Source: Chryseobacterium sp. ERMR1:04
GTDB taxonomy: Bacteria > Bacteroidota > Bacteroidia > Flavobacteriales > Weeksellaceae
DNA length: 64,000 nt
Direction: 5' to 3'
Assembly: GCF_001297705.1 (NCBI RefSeq)
Contig: NZ_LIRF01000005.1
Span: forward strand, 310,001 to 374,000
Shown: positions 8,296-18,067 of the stretch, one piece after another
Numbering within the stretch: position 1 is the first letter of the stretch
Layout: every line of letters starts with the position of its first letter
Notes under the pieces: generated by a model
What the model saw: only the letters and a program-made list of their open reading frames with translations
Database searches by the model: none
What the model was told of the DNA's origin: nothing
Made by a program: the position numbers and the translations under genes

Positions 8296-9300
8296 TTATG
8301 GAATGTATTTTTTAATCATTTGTTCAAACTTATCATTATTAATATAAACATTAAAGCTATGATTATTCTGTCCATCAAAGTTATCAACAGTAAAAAAATT
8401 ATATGTTGATTTTAAATTATTGTAGGCGGTAATATCAAAGCCTAAAGTTGTAGGGTTAAATTTTCCTTTAAGTCCTACAAATTTTTTTAATACAGGATCA
8501 TTTTTATTGATTGTAATGTGAATCTTTTTTAGTTGAGAACTAAAACTACGAAAAGATCCGGTATCTTTTTCTTTTTTAAAATCGACTTCTCCAACGGCGG
8601 GTGCAAGCATTATAGATATGATACGATTCCCATTTTCAGCAAGGGGAATTTTATTATCAATGGTTATTCCTAATTTTTCTGTATTCCTTCTGAAGTCATC
8701 ATCATAAGGTGGGTTACTTAAAGAACTCAAAACAACTGATGCACCACGGCTGTGAGAAATAATAATGATGTCTTTATCATATATTTCATTTAGAATTTTC
8801 CGCAGACCAAATTCTCCAGCCATCTGACTATTACCAGTTGCATAAAACCATATTCTTCCAGAGCCAATAGGATCCTTAGAAACTAATCCATCCCAATAAA
8901 ATTCAATTACTTCATCTTGGATAGGGTCGATATTTATTTTAGCACATAACAAGTCATAATTCAATTTTACTTTTGCGGCACTATTATTATAACCATGAAC
9001 AAAAATAAAGATCCTTTTTTTATTTAAAACATTCTGATGATATTTCGCAAGATTTTGATTTTCAAAATTAGTAAGTGTTTCAATAGTGTTATTTTTCTTA
9101 GCAGTAAGATATAATGAAGATTTTTTTTTATAAGGTCCTATTTGTGTTTCCCATTTTTCAGGATAAAAATTTCCATTAAGATCTACGAATGCAACAGTAG
9201 TATTGGGTGGAATTTGTATATTTGGATTTCCACTGGAGGGAATATTATGAGTAGCACATGAGCATACTATCATATAAATATAAAAGTAAAATTTATTCAT
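8296..9300 (-). CDS. DUF900-like alpha/beta hydrolase, probable lipoprotein
   Basis: This 334-residue protein has a short hydrophobic N-terminus (MNKFYFYIYMIVCSCATH) with a possible lipobox before Cys15. The core shows FVHGYNNS (HGYN at 102-105), a marker of the DUF900 alpha/beta hydrolases, and a nucleophile elbow SHSRG with Ser184. These features suggest a serine hydrolase anchored to the envelope. The substrate is unknown. Codon use is even more AT-rich than the neighbours and the gene is in the accessory segment between the two tRNA-Ser-like sequences. Confidence 0.7.
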   Translation of the reverse strand: MNKFYFYIYMIVCSCATHNIPSSGNPNIQIPPNTTVAFVDLNGNFYPEKWETQIGPYKKKSSLYLTAKKNNTIETLTNFENQNLAKYHQNVLNKKRIFIFVHGYNNSAAKVKLNYDLLCAKINIDPIQDEVIEFYWDGLVSKDPIGSGRIWFYATGNSQMAGEFGLRKILNEIYDKDIIIISHSRGASVVLSSLSNPPYDDDFRRNTEKLGITIDNKIPLAENGNRIISIMLAPAVGEVDFKKEKDTGSFRSFSSQLKKIHITINKNDPVLKKFVGLKGKFNPTTLGFDITAYNNLKSTYNFFTVDNFDGQNNHSFNVYINNDKFEQMIKKYIP

Positions 9301-9373
9301 AATTATTTGGTTTTTATTAATATGAATGTTTTTTGATATTTCTTTGGAGGAGATATATTTTTAACTCATTCTC

Positions 9374-9721
9374 TTATAGAATTACAACACGAATAGTTGA
9401 TGTGGATGAATAACAATTTATAAAAGCGTTATCGAAAAAATATCTTCCATATACCGGTAAACTAACATTTCCTGTATAAACCGCCACATTATCTAAGAAA
9501 ATTCTAAAATTAAAAGAAGAATTGGCGTTTATCTTACTTACTATTTCAAAGTTGTTAATACATGTAGGTAATCCATTGATAACATCATAAGAAAAAATAA
9601 TATCATGTGGATTATCATTTGATTGCGTAAATAAATTAATGGAACTGTAAAACTGATTGTAATTTTGTGCGGTTAGGAGAAAAGAAAGAGCACAAAAGCT
9701 TGTAATAATAAGTTTTTTCAT
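9374..9721 (-). CDS. Small secreted protein of unknown function
   Basis: This 115-residue protein has a clear signal peptide (MKKLIITSFCALSFLLTAQ, cleavage around residue 19-21) and a mature part rich in Asn, Tyr and Ser with beta-strand character. Two Cys residues in the mature part (in LPTCINNF and INCYSS) could form a disulfide. I do not recognise the family. It lies 73 bases upstream of the hydrolase gene on the same strand and may be co-transcribed with it. Confidence 0.6.
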   Translation of the reverse strand: MKKLIITSFCALSFLLTAQNYNQFYSSINLFTQSNDNPHDIIFSYDVINGLPTCINNFEIVSKINANSSFNFRIFLDNVAVYTGNVSLPVYGRYFFDNAFINCYSSTSTIRVVIL

Positions 9722-10359
9722 GATTTCTAAGTTTTAATGGTTATTATTTAATCAAAAACAAAATGTTTTGAGATATTACATATTGTGTTGATTGCTTTTA
9801 CTAAAGATTGAATTTCATTTACTATTTGAAAGATTGAAATTGGTTTGCGGTTAAATATATTATTTCTACATGTATTATTTCTACATGTGCTAGTTGTTAA
9901 ATCATGTAAATTAGTATTATACCGTGTGGTTTATTTGTGCTAAAATATACGAGTATTATCTAATTTAGAAATGACAACTATATACTATAGTTTTGTGTCA
10001 AAATGAAATTTACAACTTCTTAAAATTGAAATTATATTTAGAATAGAGATTCTCTAGAATTTTCAGATAATTGAGCGATTTAATCTAGAGGGTTGAAGTT
10101 TTATTTCCTTTTAAAGTATAAATTCTATTTTAGGAGAAAAATTATTTATAATTCATAAAAAATTATGTCAATCATAACTTTAACAATATGTATTGTTATA
10201 AATGTCTAATTATCTTCAATAAAGATACGAAATAATTTATTTACTACAATTATTTTTATATACTTATTAAAAAAACTCAATATTCACTTATAACTATTTC
10301 TTTACACGGGAAATTTTATTTGCATATTCAGTTAATAAATTTTCATTTTAAAAAGAAGG
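9722..10359. other. Gene-free AT-rich region with a 15-bp tandem duplication
   Basis: No credible coding frame was found in these 638 bases. The only clear structure is a perfect 15-base tandem duplication (ATTATTTCTACATGT at 9859-9873 and 9874-9888), each unit ending in the palindrome ACATGT. The region upstream of the minus-strand gene at 9721 should contain its promoter, but no clear TAnnTTTG box is evident. Confidence 0.4.
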
Positions 10360-11952
10360 CTAGGAAGATTTCTTATTCTGCAGTTCTTTAATAAAATCAG
10401 ATGGTGTTAAATCGGTTTCTTTTTTAAAGGCATTCAGAAATACTCTAGGGGTGGAATATCCGCATACTTCCGCTAAATAACTTATTTTATATTCTCTGTA
10501 AATTGGATCTTCGTAAAGTTTTTTTGTGATGTAATTGATTCTAAGACTATTAATATAATTGTTGAAGTTTTTATTTTTATGATTTTTTATAACCTCAGAA
10601 AGATATTTTGTATTGGTATTAAGATGGGTTGCAAGTCCGGCAATGGTAATGTCATTTCTTAGAAACCTTTCTGTTTTTTCAAATTTAGATATTTTACTTA
10701 ATAACTGATTTACTGTTTCTTCTGTAATTGTTTTTGGAACTTTTACTGTTTTTTCTTCCTCTAAATTTTGTGCTTCGGTCTGATTTTCTATTTTCGTGAT
10801 GAGTTCCTGAAATTTTTGCTGCTGAATTTTATTCTTATTTCTCCAATAATACCAAATTCCGCTGCCCACAACTATTATTATAATTAAGAAGATATAAAGG
10901 TAGCTTGTAAGGGTTTTGTTGCTTTCTAAGTCTTTTTCTTTTTTAATTTCGGTGGTAATTTTGTTTACCGAATGTTTTTCTGCAATTTTTATACTGTCTT
11001 TTAATTTTGTCAGAAGCTGGCTGTATTTTTTTCCTTCTTCAGTTTTGTTTTGTGCCAAATATGCCTCGGTCAGAATTTCATAAAAATTTTCTCTGCTGGA
11101 AGGAGATGAGATTCTTTTTTCCAGTTTTAAGCCTTCTTGGGCATAATGAATAGCTTTGTCGTTATCTTTCTGATCAAAATAAAAATCACCCGCTGTTCTG
11201 TATAAATTCATTTCATTAAGCGGGCTTACGTCTCTGTTTTTTGCAATTTCTAACGAATTTAAAATAAATTTTTCTGCTTCTTTTGGATTGCCTGGCTGCA
11301 TAATCCACAAGTAATAAAGCGAAAGATTGGCCTGTATAGAAATGATTAAATCATACTTTTGTTTTAATCTTATTTTCGAATCTTTATTGGAAATTTTTTC
11401 CGCCTCACTCAATCCTTTTAAAAGACACAAACGAACAGAATCGGGCTGTTTTTTGCTTTGATCAAAGTACCCGGAATAATTTGAGTAAAATAAGCTTCCA
11501 TAATAGTAGCGAACGTCATCATCTTTGATATTCTTTAAATAGAGTTTTGATTTTTGGTAGGCTTTATGTGAATCCTCTAAAAAACCAAGATTTCCATAGG
11601 CTCCAGCCCTCATTTTATACATAATTGATACTTCTTGCGGAGGAGAATCTTCATTAATATATTTCTCTACATCTGATGAAACTTCAATAACTTTTTCTGT
11701 ATTGTCTAATGTTGAATACGTTCGCATCAACTCTACACCGATTATAAAAGCAATATTGTATTTATTTTCCTTCGCAACCTGATACTTTTTTTCCAGTTTT
11801 TGAGTAGTATTATTTACTATACCGGTGTTCGAAATTTCGTTTTGTATTTGATGTAACTCGTTTTTCAATTGTTCTTCGGAAATTTTCTGGCTTTGGCCTA
11901 AAATAAAGAAATGAACAAGAATGAACAATAAAATAAATTTGTCAGATTTCAT
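10360..11952 (-). CDS. TPR-containing transmembrane AraC family regulator
   Basis: The 530-residue protein has an N-terminal signal/anchor (residues 1-22), a helical periplasmic region of TPR-like repeats (about 30-330; e.g. KDNDKAIHYAQEGLKLEKR), one membrane span (YLYIFLIIIIVVGSGIWYYW, about 350-370), a charged coiled segment, and a C-terminal AraC helix-turn-helix domain (about 430-525). This architecture is common in Chryseobacterium and relatives, where it is thought to pass a periplasmic or envelope signal to DNA. Targets are unknown. The divergent neighbour is the fibre-like protein at 12687, across a 734-base gap. Confidence 0.85.
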   Translation of the reverse strand: MKSDKFILLFILVHFFILGQSQKISEEQLKNELHQIQNEISNTGIVNNTTQKLEKKYQVAKENKYNIAFIIGVELMRTYSTLDNTEKVIEVSSDVEKYINEDSPPQEVSIMYKMRAGAYGNLGFLEDSHKAYQKSKLYLKNIKDDDVRYYYGSLFYSNYSGYFDQSKKQPDSVRLCLLKGLSEAEKISNKDSKIRLKQKYDLIISIQANLSLYYLWIMQPGNPKEAEKFILNSLEIAKNRDVSPLNEMNLYRTAGDFYFDQKDNDKAIHYAQEGLKLEKRISSPSSRENFYEILTEAYLAQNKTEEGKKYSQLLTKLKDSIKIAEKHSVNKITTEIKKEKDLESNKTLTSYLYIFLIIIIVVGSGIWYYWRNKNKIQQQKFQELITKIENQTEAQNLEEEKTVKVPKTITEETVNQLLSKISKFEKTERFLRNDITIAGLATHLNTNTKYLSEVIKNHKNKNFNNYINSLRINYITKKLYEDPIYREYKISYLAEVCGYSTPRVFLNAFKKETDLTPSDFIKELQNKKSS

Positions 11953-12686
11953 TGACTTGTAATGTGGAATTAAATTAGTATTTGTTAATCAATCAGCTAA
12001 AATAATAGAATGCTTAATCTGTAAATAGTAAGCGTGTAAAGAAACTCTTCACATCTCAATAAATGCATATAGTCTCATCTTTCAGATTTTTTAAATAGGT
12101 AATCAAAAGGGATTCTTTTTAGAAAATTGTATGCTCTTCCGTAAGGCTGAATAGTATAGAAAAAAGAATAGAAATATTTCATCTCAAAAAATATTTTTCG
12201 CAAATATACAAATATCAACCTTCTTTATCGGATACTCTAAGAACAATAATTGAATTACTATTTTAAGTAGTTAATTGTTTGATTTATAGTATTTTGTAGG
12301 ATTATTTACATCGGTATAATTCAGGAATTGTACCGATGTAAAACTTGTGTACATACTTTTCTAATCATACTATTGCGGCATTATATAATTAGCCTGCAAG
12401 TATATTCACAGCTTTAATTTTAAAAAGATGTACAATCTGAATTCTGAAAATACAACAATGAAACACTCATTTTTCTTGCCCAATGATAAGGGAATATTTT
12501 GCTTTCATTGTTTGTTAATTTCTATACAATGGTGACTTTCTAAAACCCAATAGATGCATATACTGTTGAATAGTTTTCTATGAAAACAAATGCATAATCA
12601 AGACTTGAAAAAACAACATGACAGGGTATTGAAATAGGTATAATATCCTAGGCTATGTTTACAAAATAACAATTTTAAATGATTTT
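11953..12686. other. Gene-free divergent intergenic region
   Basis: No coding frame is supported. The region separates the TPR-AraC regulator (minus) from the fibre-like gene (plus) and must hold both promoters. It contains the orphan hairpin listed at 12305-12342. Confidence 0.4.
12305..12342. other. Orphan long hairpin
   Basis: TTTACATCGGTA (12305-12316) pairs perfectly with TACCGATGTAAA (12331-12342). The inner part continues with a T-G pair and AATTC/GAATT, leaving a two-base loop. It is not adjacent to any gene end, so it is not an obvious terminator. It could be the end of a small RNA, a dyad operator, or a transcript-stabilising structure. Confidence 0.5.
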
Positions 12687-14258
12687 ATGAAAAAACAATT
12701 TATTCTTGCAGCTTCATTATTATCCACCATTGTTTATGGACAAGTGGGAATCAATACGGCTAGTCCGGTTGCTACAATGGATATTGTGGGGAAGCCTACA
12801 GTTACTTCCAGTATGGATGGTATTATCGCGCCAAGGATTGAAGGAGCACAATTAAGAGCCAAGGCTTATACTTCTGCCCAGACAGGAGCTTTGGTGTATG
12901 TGACATTAGCAGATACATCTCCAGCAGAACAAACGATAGATGTTACTTCCGTTGGATATTATTATTTCAATGGAACCAAATGGGTAAGCACAGGATCTGG
13001 ATCTGGTACTTTTGCAGAAGTAGATGGTGTAATTGGGAATGAGGTACTGAATGCTACTACCAACGGCGGGCTTACAAGAGCAGGCTCGGGCACCAATGTA
13101 AGCCCTTATACATTAGGGTTAACAAGCGGTACCAGTACAGGACAACTGATGACATGGAATGGAACAGCTTGGACTCCCTCTGCAGCGGTCAATATTTACA
13201 GTACCAATAATTCATTTGCAGCAAACCGTACAGCAACAATACCTTCAGGACAATGGTTGAACTTTGCAGGAGCGGGTTACGTGGGAATAGGTGGTGTGGA
13301 TTCTCTTGCCAAACTCAATGTTAATGGCTTTATACAGTTTGGACCTACTGATTCCGATTATGGAGTGGGGAAAGTCTTTAATGATACCACCGGTGAAAAA
13401 TATGGTCTTACACAAAGTGCATATTTTCCGGGAACAGGAGATGCTAACTCCCCCGGAACTCGTATTTATACATCAGGGGCAAATACCAAAGGGCATATTT
13501 CTTTTGGTAATTATACAGGTCCTACAGCTTATGCAGAGTGGGGGCGTTTTGCAAATAAGACTGGAAACTTCGGTATTAATACTATAAATGGGACTGGAAG
13601 TAACAATCCTACGGAAAAGCTGGATATAAACGGAAATGTAAGATTCCGTACACTTCCTCTGAATGGGACAGCCAATGCTATATATACCACATCCACTGGG
13701 ACTTTATCGGCAACCCAGAATCAGACTTTTACGGCGACCAGAACTGTTGTAGCTGATGCTAATGGGGTGTTAGGGTATGTAAATACCATTCCTTCTGATG
13801 CAGGAACCACCAAAGTAATCGTAAATGTAAGTGTACCGGGAACTCAAAATCTTATGAATGCATTTAGTCCGCCTGTTACAGCTCAATTCACTGATGAAAG
13901 TATAGATACCTATAATGCCTGGACCAATAATGTTTTTACAGTTCCTACCAATCTAAATGGGCTTTACAGTGTCGTTATGCAAAACTCAAGTACCCATACA
14001 AGTACCGGAACTGCAACTCCTACATGGTCTACAATTGCATTTTACGAAAAAAGTACGGATGGCGGAACCAATTGGAGCGAGTTGATGAGGCATACCTATT
14101 CTAATCTTGCAGGTACCATAGTAGATAATGGCAACACATTGTATTGGACAGGTTTTTTGAATGTTGGAGATCAGCTAAGAGTTCGTCTCAACTGCAATTC
14201 CACGACTAATAATATGGTTAATAGAGGCGGGCTTTCCATTACTAAAATTGCTCAATAA
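12687..14258 (+). CDS. Secreted tail-fibre-like protein with C1q-like C-terminus
   Basis: The 523-residue protein opens with a signal peptide (about 1-19, ending VYG) and then QVGINTASPVATMDIVG, a fibre-head module seen in many Flavobacteriia secreted proteins. A second copy of the theme occurs at NFGINTING...EKLDINGNVRFR (about 295-320). The last ~140 residues (VPTNLNGLYSVVMQ ... LNVGDQLRVRLNCN) look like a C1q/TNF-type jelly roll, which usually trimerises and binds ligands. No T9SS C-terminal signal is visible. Its first ~110 residues are paralogous to the protein at 58583. It is likely a surface or extracellular fibre of unknown target. Confidence 0.65.
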   Translation: MKKQFILAASLLSTIVYGQVGINTASPVATMDIVGKPTVTSSMDGIIAPRIEGAQLRAKAYTSAQTGALVYVTLADTSPAEQTIDVTSVGYYYFNGTKWVSTGSGSGTFAEVDGVIGNEVLNATTNGGLTRAGSGTNVSPYTLGLTSGTSTGQLMTWNGTAWTPSAAVNIYSTNNSFAANRTATIPSGQWLNFAGAGYVGIGGVDSLAKLNVNGFIQFGPTDSDYGVGKVFNDTTGEKYGLTQSAYFPGTGDANSPGTRIYTSGANTKGHISFGNYTGPTAYAEWGRFANKTGNFGINTINGTGSNNPTEKLDINGNVRFRTLPLNGTANAIYTTSTGTLSATQNQTFTATRTVVADANGVLGYVNTIPSDAGTTKVIVNVSVPGTQNLMNAFSPPVTAQFTDESIDTYNAWTNNVFTVPTNLNGLYSVVMQNSSTHTSTGTATPTWSTIAFYEKSTDGGTNWSELMRHTYSNLAGTIVDNGNTLYWTGFLNVGDQLRVRLNCNSTTNNMVNRGGLSITKIAQ

Positions 14259-14351
14259 TTAGTATGAAATTAAAGGGAATGATGATCTTAAAAAAACAGA
14301 ATTCATAAATCGTACCTTTTTAAGGAGGAAAAAGGATGTAAATAGATTTTT

Positions 14352-14412
14352 ATCATGTCAAAGTAATTTTTTGCTTTGGCATGATTTAATTAAGCTGCCT
14401 TGAGGTAGCTTA
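14352..14412 (+). terminator. Two tandem hairpins after the fibre-like gene
   Basis: ATCATGTCAAAG (14352-14363) pairs with CTTTGGCATGAT (14374-14385), and TAAGCTGCC (14391-14399) pairs with GGTAGCTTA (14404-14412). They follow the stop at 14258 by about 95 bases and precede the AraC gene at 14581. The rest of the 322-base gap shows nothing else clear. Confidence 0.55.
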
Positions 14413-14580
14413 TCTTAATGTTATAGATGTTGAAGAAGTTATAATATACATACTCATCAAACTAGTTCGGAGTTGTTTGGTCAAGCAGTTCAATACGGAA
14501 TATCACAATGAGGATTAAACAATAAAAAATCTAAAAAAGGTGTAAATTGCATTAACAGGAGTTTTATCAAAAAATATAAT

Positions 14581-15459
14581 ATGAAAATCACTGAAAATTT
14601 GCAGGATACCCTATCTTTTTACAGCATAGATTGTCGGCGATCCTATTATATTTCATCTGGTAACTCTATTGTTAAGTTTCCGAAAACGTCATTCAGGATG
14701 GACTATTATACTTTATGTATTTGTATATCTGGCGAAATTCATATTGAAATAGATAATGAAAAATACCATGCAAGTGCCAATCATTTTCTTATATCAGCTC
14801 CCTCAACCATTATCAAATTTCTGAAGGTTAGCGATAATTTTAAAATGAAATTACTTTTTTTTGATAAAAATTTTCTCATTAAGAACATTTCCAATCCTTT
14901 TATTATTGAAAAAATGAACCTTTTTACCAAAGGTTCTTACAGTGTTGTAAAAACGGCAGAAGAGAAATCTTTATTATTACAAAGATTACTGGATTACCTG
15001 AAAGAAAAATCTGACAGTAAAGGAAAATTTACAGATGAAATTGTCCGGACGATTATTTTTAATATTCTTTTAGAAACAGCGGAAATCGTAGAAGCACAAA
15101 AGGGAAACTTGTTGGAAAAAGAGGAAGGCAAAAAAGATCTTTTCTTAAAATTCAGGAAATTGATCCGAGAGAATATCAAAGAACAAAAAAGTGTTGCCTA
15201 TTATGCAGAGCAACTTTTTGTTTCGAGTAAATATCTTATAGAAATCATTAAAAAAGCAAGTGGTAAAACACCTCATCAGGTAATCAACGAAATGCTTTTA
15301 AAAGAGGCCTATGTTATGCTTGGAAATCCGGATATTACGATCTCTGAAATTGCTTTTCAGCTTCAGTTTAATTCTATTTCAGCTTTCGGACGTTTTTTCA
15401 AGAAGCACACTCTTATCTCTCCTTCGCAGTACCGGATTAAAGAAAATATTCAATCATAA
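14581..15459 (+). CDS. AraC family transcriptional regulator
   Basis: The 292-residue protein has an N-terminal cupin-like sensor (about 35-140) and a C-terminal AraC domain (about 195-290). The two helix-turn-helix segments are in VAYYAEQLFVSSKYLIEIIK and ISEIAFQLQFNSISAFGRFF, with the usual end ISPSQYRIKE. It is 87 bases upstream of the oleate hydratase gene in the same direction, so it is the obvious candidate to control it, perhaps sensing a free fatty acid. That link is inferred from position only. Confidence 0.85.
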   Translation: MKITENLQDTLSFYSIDCRRSYYISSGNSIVKFPKTSFRMDYYTLCICISGEIHIEIDNEKYHASANHFLISAPSTIIKFLKVSDNFKMKLLFFDKNFLIKNISNPFIIEKMNLFTKGSYSVVKTAEEKSLLLQRLLDYLKEKSDSKGKFTDEIVRTIIFNILLETAEIVEAQKGNLLEKEEGKKDLFLKFRKLIRENIKEQKSVAYYAEQLFVSSKYLIEIIKKASGKTPHQVINEMLLKEAYVMLGNPDITISEIAFQLQFNSISAFGRFFKKHTLISPSQYRIKENIQS

Positions 15460-15546
15460 GAATTTAGGGATAATAATTCTGATATTCGGGATATATCTGG
15501 TTTTATCAATTGAGATACCTTTATAGTATACAAAAAATAAAACGAG

Positions 15547-17487
15547 ATGAGTACTATTAATTCAAAATTCGAAAATGTTTTAAAGGCTTCTGAACAGTTT
15601 GGAAAAGTAATTCATGAACCAGATTCAAGTAAGGAGGTCCAGATCAATACCCCGGAAAAAACAATGCCTTTCTCTGATCAGATCGGAAACTATCAACGAA
15701 ATAAAGGCATTCCTTTACAATCTTACGAAAATTCTAAAATTTATATTGTAGGAAGTGGTATTGCCGGAATGTCTGCTGCTTATTATTTCATTCGTGACGG
15801 TCATGTTCCCGGCAAAAATATTATCTTTTTGGATCAGCTTAGTATTGAAGGAGGGTCATTAGACGGTGCGGGAAATGCAGAGGAGGGATATATTATCCGA
15901 GGAGGAAGAGAAATGGATATGACTTACGAAAATCTCTGGGATATCTTTCAAGATATTCCTGCTTTGGAACTTCCTGCTCCTTACAGTGTTTTAGATGAAT
16001 ATAGACTCATCAATGATAATGACCCTAATTACTCTAAAGCCAGATTAATACATAATAAAGGTGAAATTCAGGACTTCAGTAAGTTTGGACTGGAAAAGAA
16101 AGATCAGTTGGCTATTGTGAAACTTCTTTTAAAGAAAAAAGAAGAATTGGATGACCTTAGTATTGAAGATTATTTTGCAGAATCTTTTCTGAACAGTAAT
16201 TTTTGGTTTTTCTGGCGTTCTATGTTTGCATTTGAAAATTGGCATTCTTTACTTGAGTTGAAATTGTATATGCACAGATTCTTGCATGCTATTGATGGAA
16301 TGAAAGATTTTTCATGTTTGGTATTTCCAAAATACAATCAGTATGATACGTTTGTAACTCCTTTAAAAGATTTTCTTGTTGAAAAAGGAGTACAGATACA
16401 GTTCAATACATTAATTAAAGATATTGATCTTCAAATAAATACTGAAGGGAAAAAAGTACAAGGAATTATTACCGAACAAAATGGGGAAGAGGTGAAGATA
16501 CCTATTGGTAAGGATGATTATGTAATTATTACTACAGGATCTATGACAGAAAGTACATTTTATGGTGATAATACTACTGCTCCGGAAATTACAATAGACA
16601 ACACTAGTACAGGGCAGGGAGCAGGATGGAAACTTTGGAAAAATCTGGCAGCAAAATCTGAAGTCTTTGGAAACCCTGAAAAATTCTGTGGAAATATAGA
16701 AAAATCTTCTTGGGAATCTGCAACGTTAACGTGTCGCCCTTCAGCATTTACAGAAAAATTAAAAGAATTATGTGTTAATGATCCTTATTCAGGAAGAACA
16801 GCAACAGGAGGTATTGTTACGATTACAGACTCTAATTGGGTAATGAGTTTTACCTGTAACAGACAACCTCATTTCCCAACACAACCCGATGATATTTTAG
16901 TTGTTTGGGTATATGCTTTACTGATGGACAAAGAAGGGAATTATATTAAAAAAGCAATGCCTGAATGTACAGGTAACGAAATTCTTGCGGAATTATGCCA
17001 TCATGTTGGAATAATAGATGAGCTTGATAATGTCATAGAAAATACAATCGTTCGTACTGCATTTATGCCATACATTACTTCTATGTTTATGCCAAGAGCT
17101 CAGGGAGACCGTCCGAGAGTAGTTCCTGAAGGATGTACTAATTTAGGGTTGGTCGGACAGTTTGTAGAAACGAATAATGATGTTGTCTTTACGATGGAAA
17201 GTTCTGTAAGAACGGCGAGAATTGCAGTCTACAGTCTTCTAAATCTGAATAAACAAGTTCCAGACATCAATCCGTTGCAATACGATATCCGTCATTTATT
17301 AAAAGCAACCCAAGCTTTGAATGATTATAAACCATTCTTAGGAGAAGGCATTTTAAGAAAAGTATTGAAAGGAACCTATTTTGAACATGTATTGGTTAAT
17401 CATCCTGAAGTAAAGGAGGAGCATGAATCTTTCTTTATGGAGCAGGTAGGTAAATTCCAAGATTGGATTAAAGGAGTAAAAGGCTAG
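15547..17487 (+). CDS. ohyA: Oleate hydratase
   Basis: The 646-residue FAD enzyme adds water to the cis-9 double bond of oleate to give 10-hydroxystearate; homologues detoxify or modify host and environmental unsaturated fatty acids. The FAD-binding GSGIAG is at residues 69-74. The catalytic Glu122 lies in RGGREMD and Tyr241 in LKLYMHRF; both positions and the total length coincide with the characterised Elizabethkingia meningoseptica enzyme. The C-terminal part contains the conserved [18 protein letters not shown] stretch. It follows an AraC regulator and ends at a terminator that is a copy of the tRNA-Ser terminator. Confidence 0.95.
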   Translation: MSTINSKFENVLKASEQFGKVIHEPDSSKEVQINTPEKTMPFSDQIGNYQRNKGIPLQSYENSKIYIVGSGIAGMSAAYYFIRDGHVPGKNIIFLDQLSIEGGSLDGAGNAEEGYIIRGGREMDMTYENLWDIFQDIPALELPAPYSVLDEYRLINDNDPNYSKARLIHNKGEIQDFSKFGLEKKDQLAIVKLLLKKKEELDDLSIEDYFAESFLNSNFWFFWRSMFAFENWHSLLELKLYMHRFLHAIDGMKDFSCLVFPKYNQYDTFVTPLKDFLVEKGVQIQFNTLIKDIDLQINTEGKKVQGIITEQNGEEVKIPIGKDDYVIITTGSMTESTFYGDNTTAPEITIDNTSTGQGAGWKLWKNLAAKSEVFGNPEKFCGNIEKSSWESATLTCRPSAFTEKLKELCVNDPYSGRTATGGIVTITDSNWVMSFTCNRQPHFPTQPDDILVVWVYALLMDKEGNYIKKAMPECTGNEILAELCHHVGIIDELDNVIENTIVRTAFMPYITSMFMPRAQGDRPRVVPEGCTNLGLVGQFVETNNDVVFTMESSVRTARIAVYSLLNLNKQVPDINPLQYDIRHLLKATQALNDYKPFLGEGILRKVLKGTYFEHVLVNHPEVKEEHESFFMEQVGKFQDWIKGVKG

Positions 17488-17550
17488 GAGTAAGCAGAAT
17501 ACTCTGTTTAAAATATATTATTCATGCGGGTTTAAGAAGAGAAATTTAAT

Positions 17551-17620
17551 TCCTCTCTCCGCATAAGTTAAGAAGCTTGAAATATAAAAGCCTTTAAATA
17601 GCAATATTTAAAGGCTTTTT
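17551..17620 (+). repeat. Degraded tRNA-Ser 3' end plus terminator copy
   Basis: CTCTCTCCGCA (17553-17563) repeats the acceptor end of tRNA-Ser, and the following AGTTAAGAAGCTTGAAATATAA tracks the tRNA's flank (AGTTGAGAAACTGAAAAAATATAA) with small gaps. The upstream GCGGGTTTAAG... resembles a disrupted T arm. The block is a diverged direct repeat of roughly 4450-4522. Confidence 0.6.
17586..17620 (+). terminator. Terminator after oleate hydratase
   Basis: A 15-bp stem (AAAAGCCTTTAAATA at 17586-17600 with its complement at 17605-17619) and a GCAA tetraloop run into T residues. It is nearly the same hairpin as the one following tRNA-Ser at 4487-4523. Confidence 0.85.
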
Positions 17621-17644
17621 GTATTTTGAATATATTCCAAAAGC

Positions 17645-18067
17645 TTATCTCTTAGGAGCCATACTCGTTGCTCTGCTTGCCACTTCAGGTAAATTGGGCT
17701 GGCGGAAGAAAATTTTACCTTTACCATCTGTTATATTGATTTCAAGCTCAGATTCTCTCTCGCTGTAGGTATCACTTACTTTGTCATAAGGGTTTATTTT
17801 AAACACAAGATTGGCGTTAACTGGATTTTTATAGTTGCATTTTACAACTTTTGAAATCTTATAGGTATTTATTAGCTCGTCTCTGTCTTTCCTCATTTCT
17901 TTCACCTCAACAAAACCTTCAATAATATCATATTTAAGTGGAAATCCTTTACCTCCACTGAATGCGTAATAGGTTCCGCTATTCACACATGGAATATCCT
18001 GCCCAAAGGCAAAAGAACTTAATAATAGAAAAACGAAGCATGTAATTGCTGAAAATCTTTGCAACAT
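17645..18067 (-). CDS. Small exported protein of unknown function
   Basis: Starting at the ATG whose complement is at 18065-18067, the product is 140 residues and opens MLQRFSAITCFVFLLLSSFAFGQ, a clear signal peptide. A longer frame to 18172 adds 35 residues that lack signal character, so the shorter start is chosen. The mature part has alternating charged and beta-like stretches and no recognised motif. It converges with the oleate hydratase gene across the shared hairpin. Confidence 0.7.
   Translation of the reverse strand: MLQRFSAITCFVFLLLSSFAFGQDIPCVNSGTYYAFSGGKGFPLKYDIIEGFVEVKEMRKDRDELINTYKISKVVKCNYKNPVNANLVFKINPYDKVSDTYSERESELEINITDGKGKIFFRQPNLPEVASRATSMAPKR

Noticed and set aside
9859..9888. 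Possible CRISPR-like or satellite repeat
   Set aside because: Only two 15-base units with no spacers and no cas genes anywhere in the window.
17551..17563. A second functional tRNA-Ser
   Set aside because: Only the acceptor end is recognisable; D arm, anticodon arm and an intact T arm are missing.
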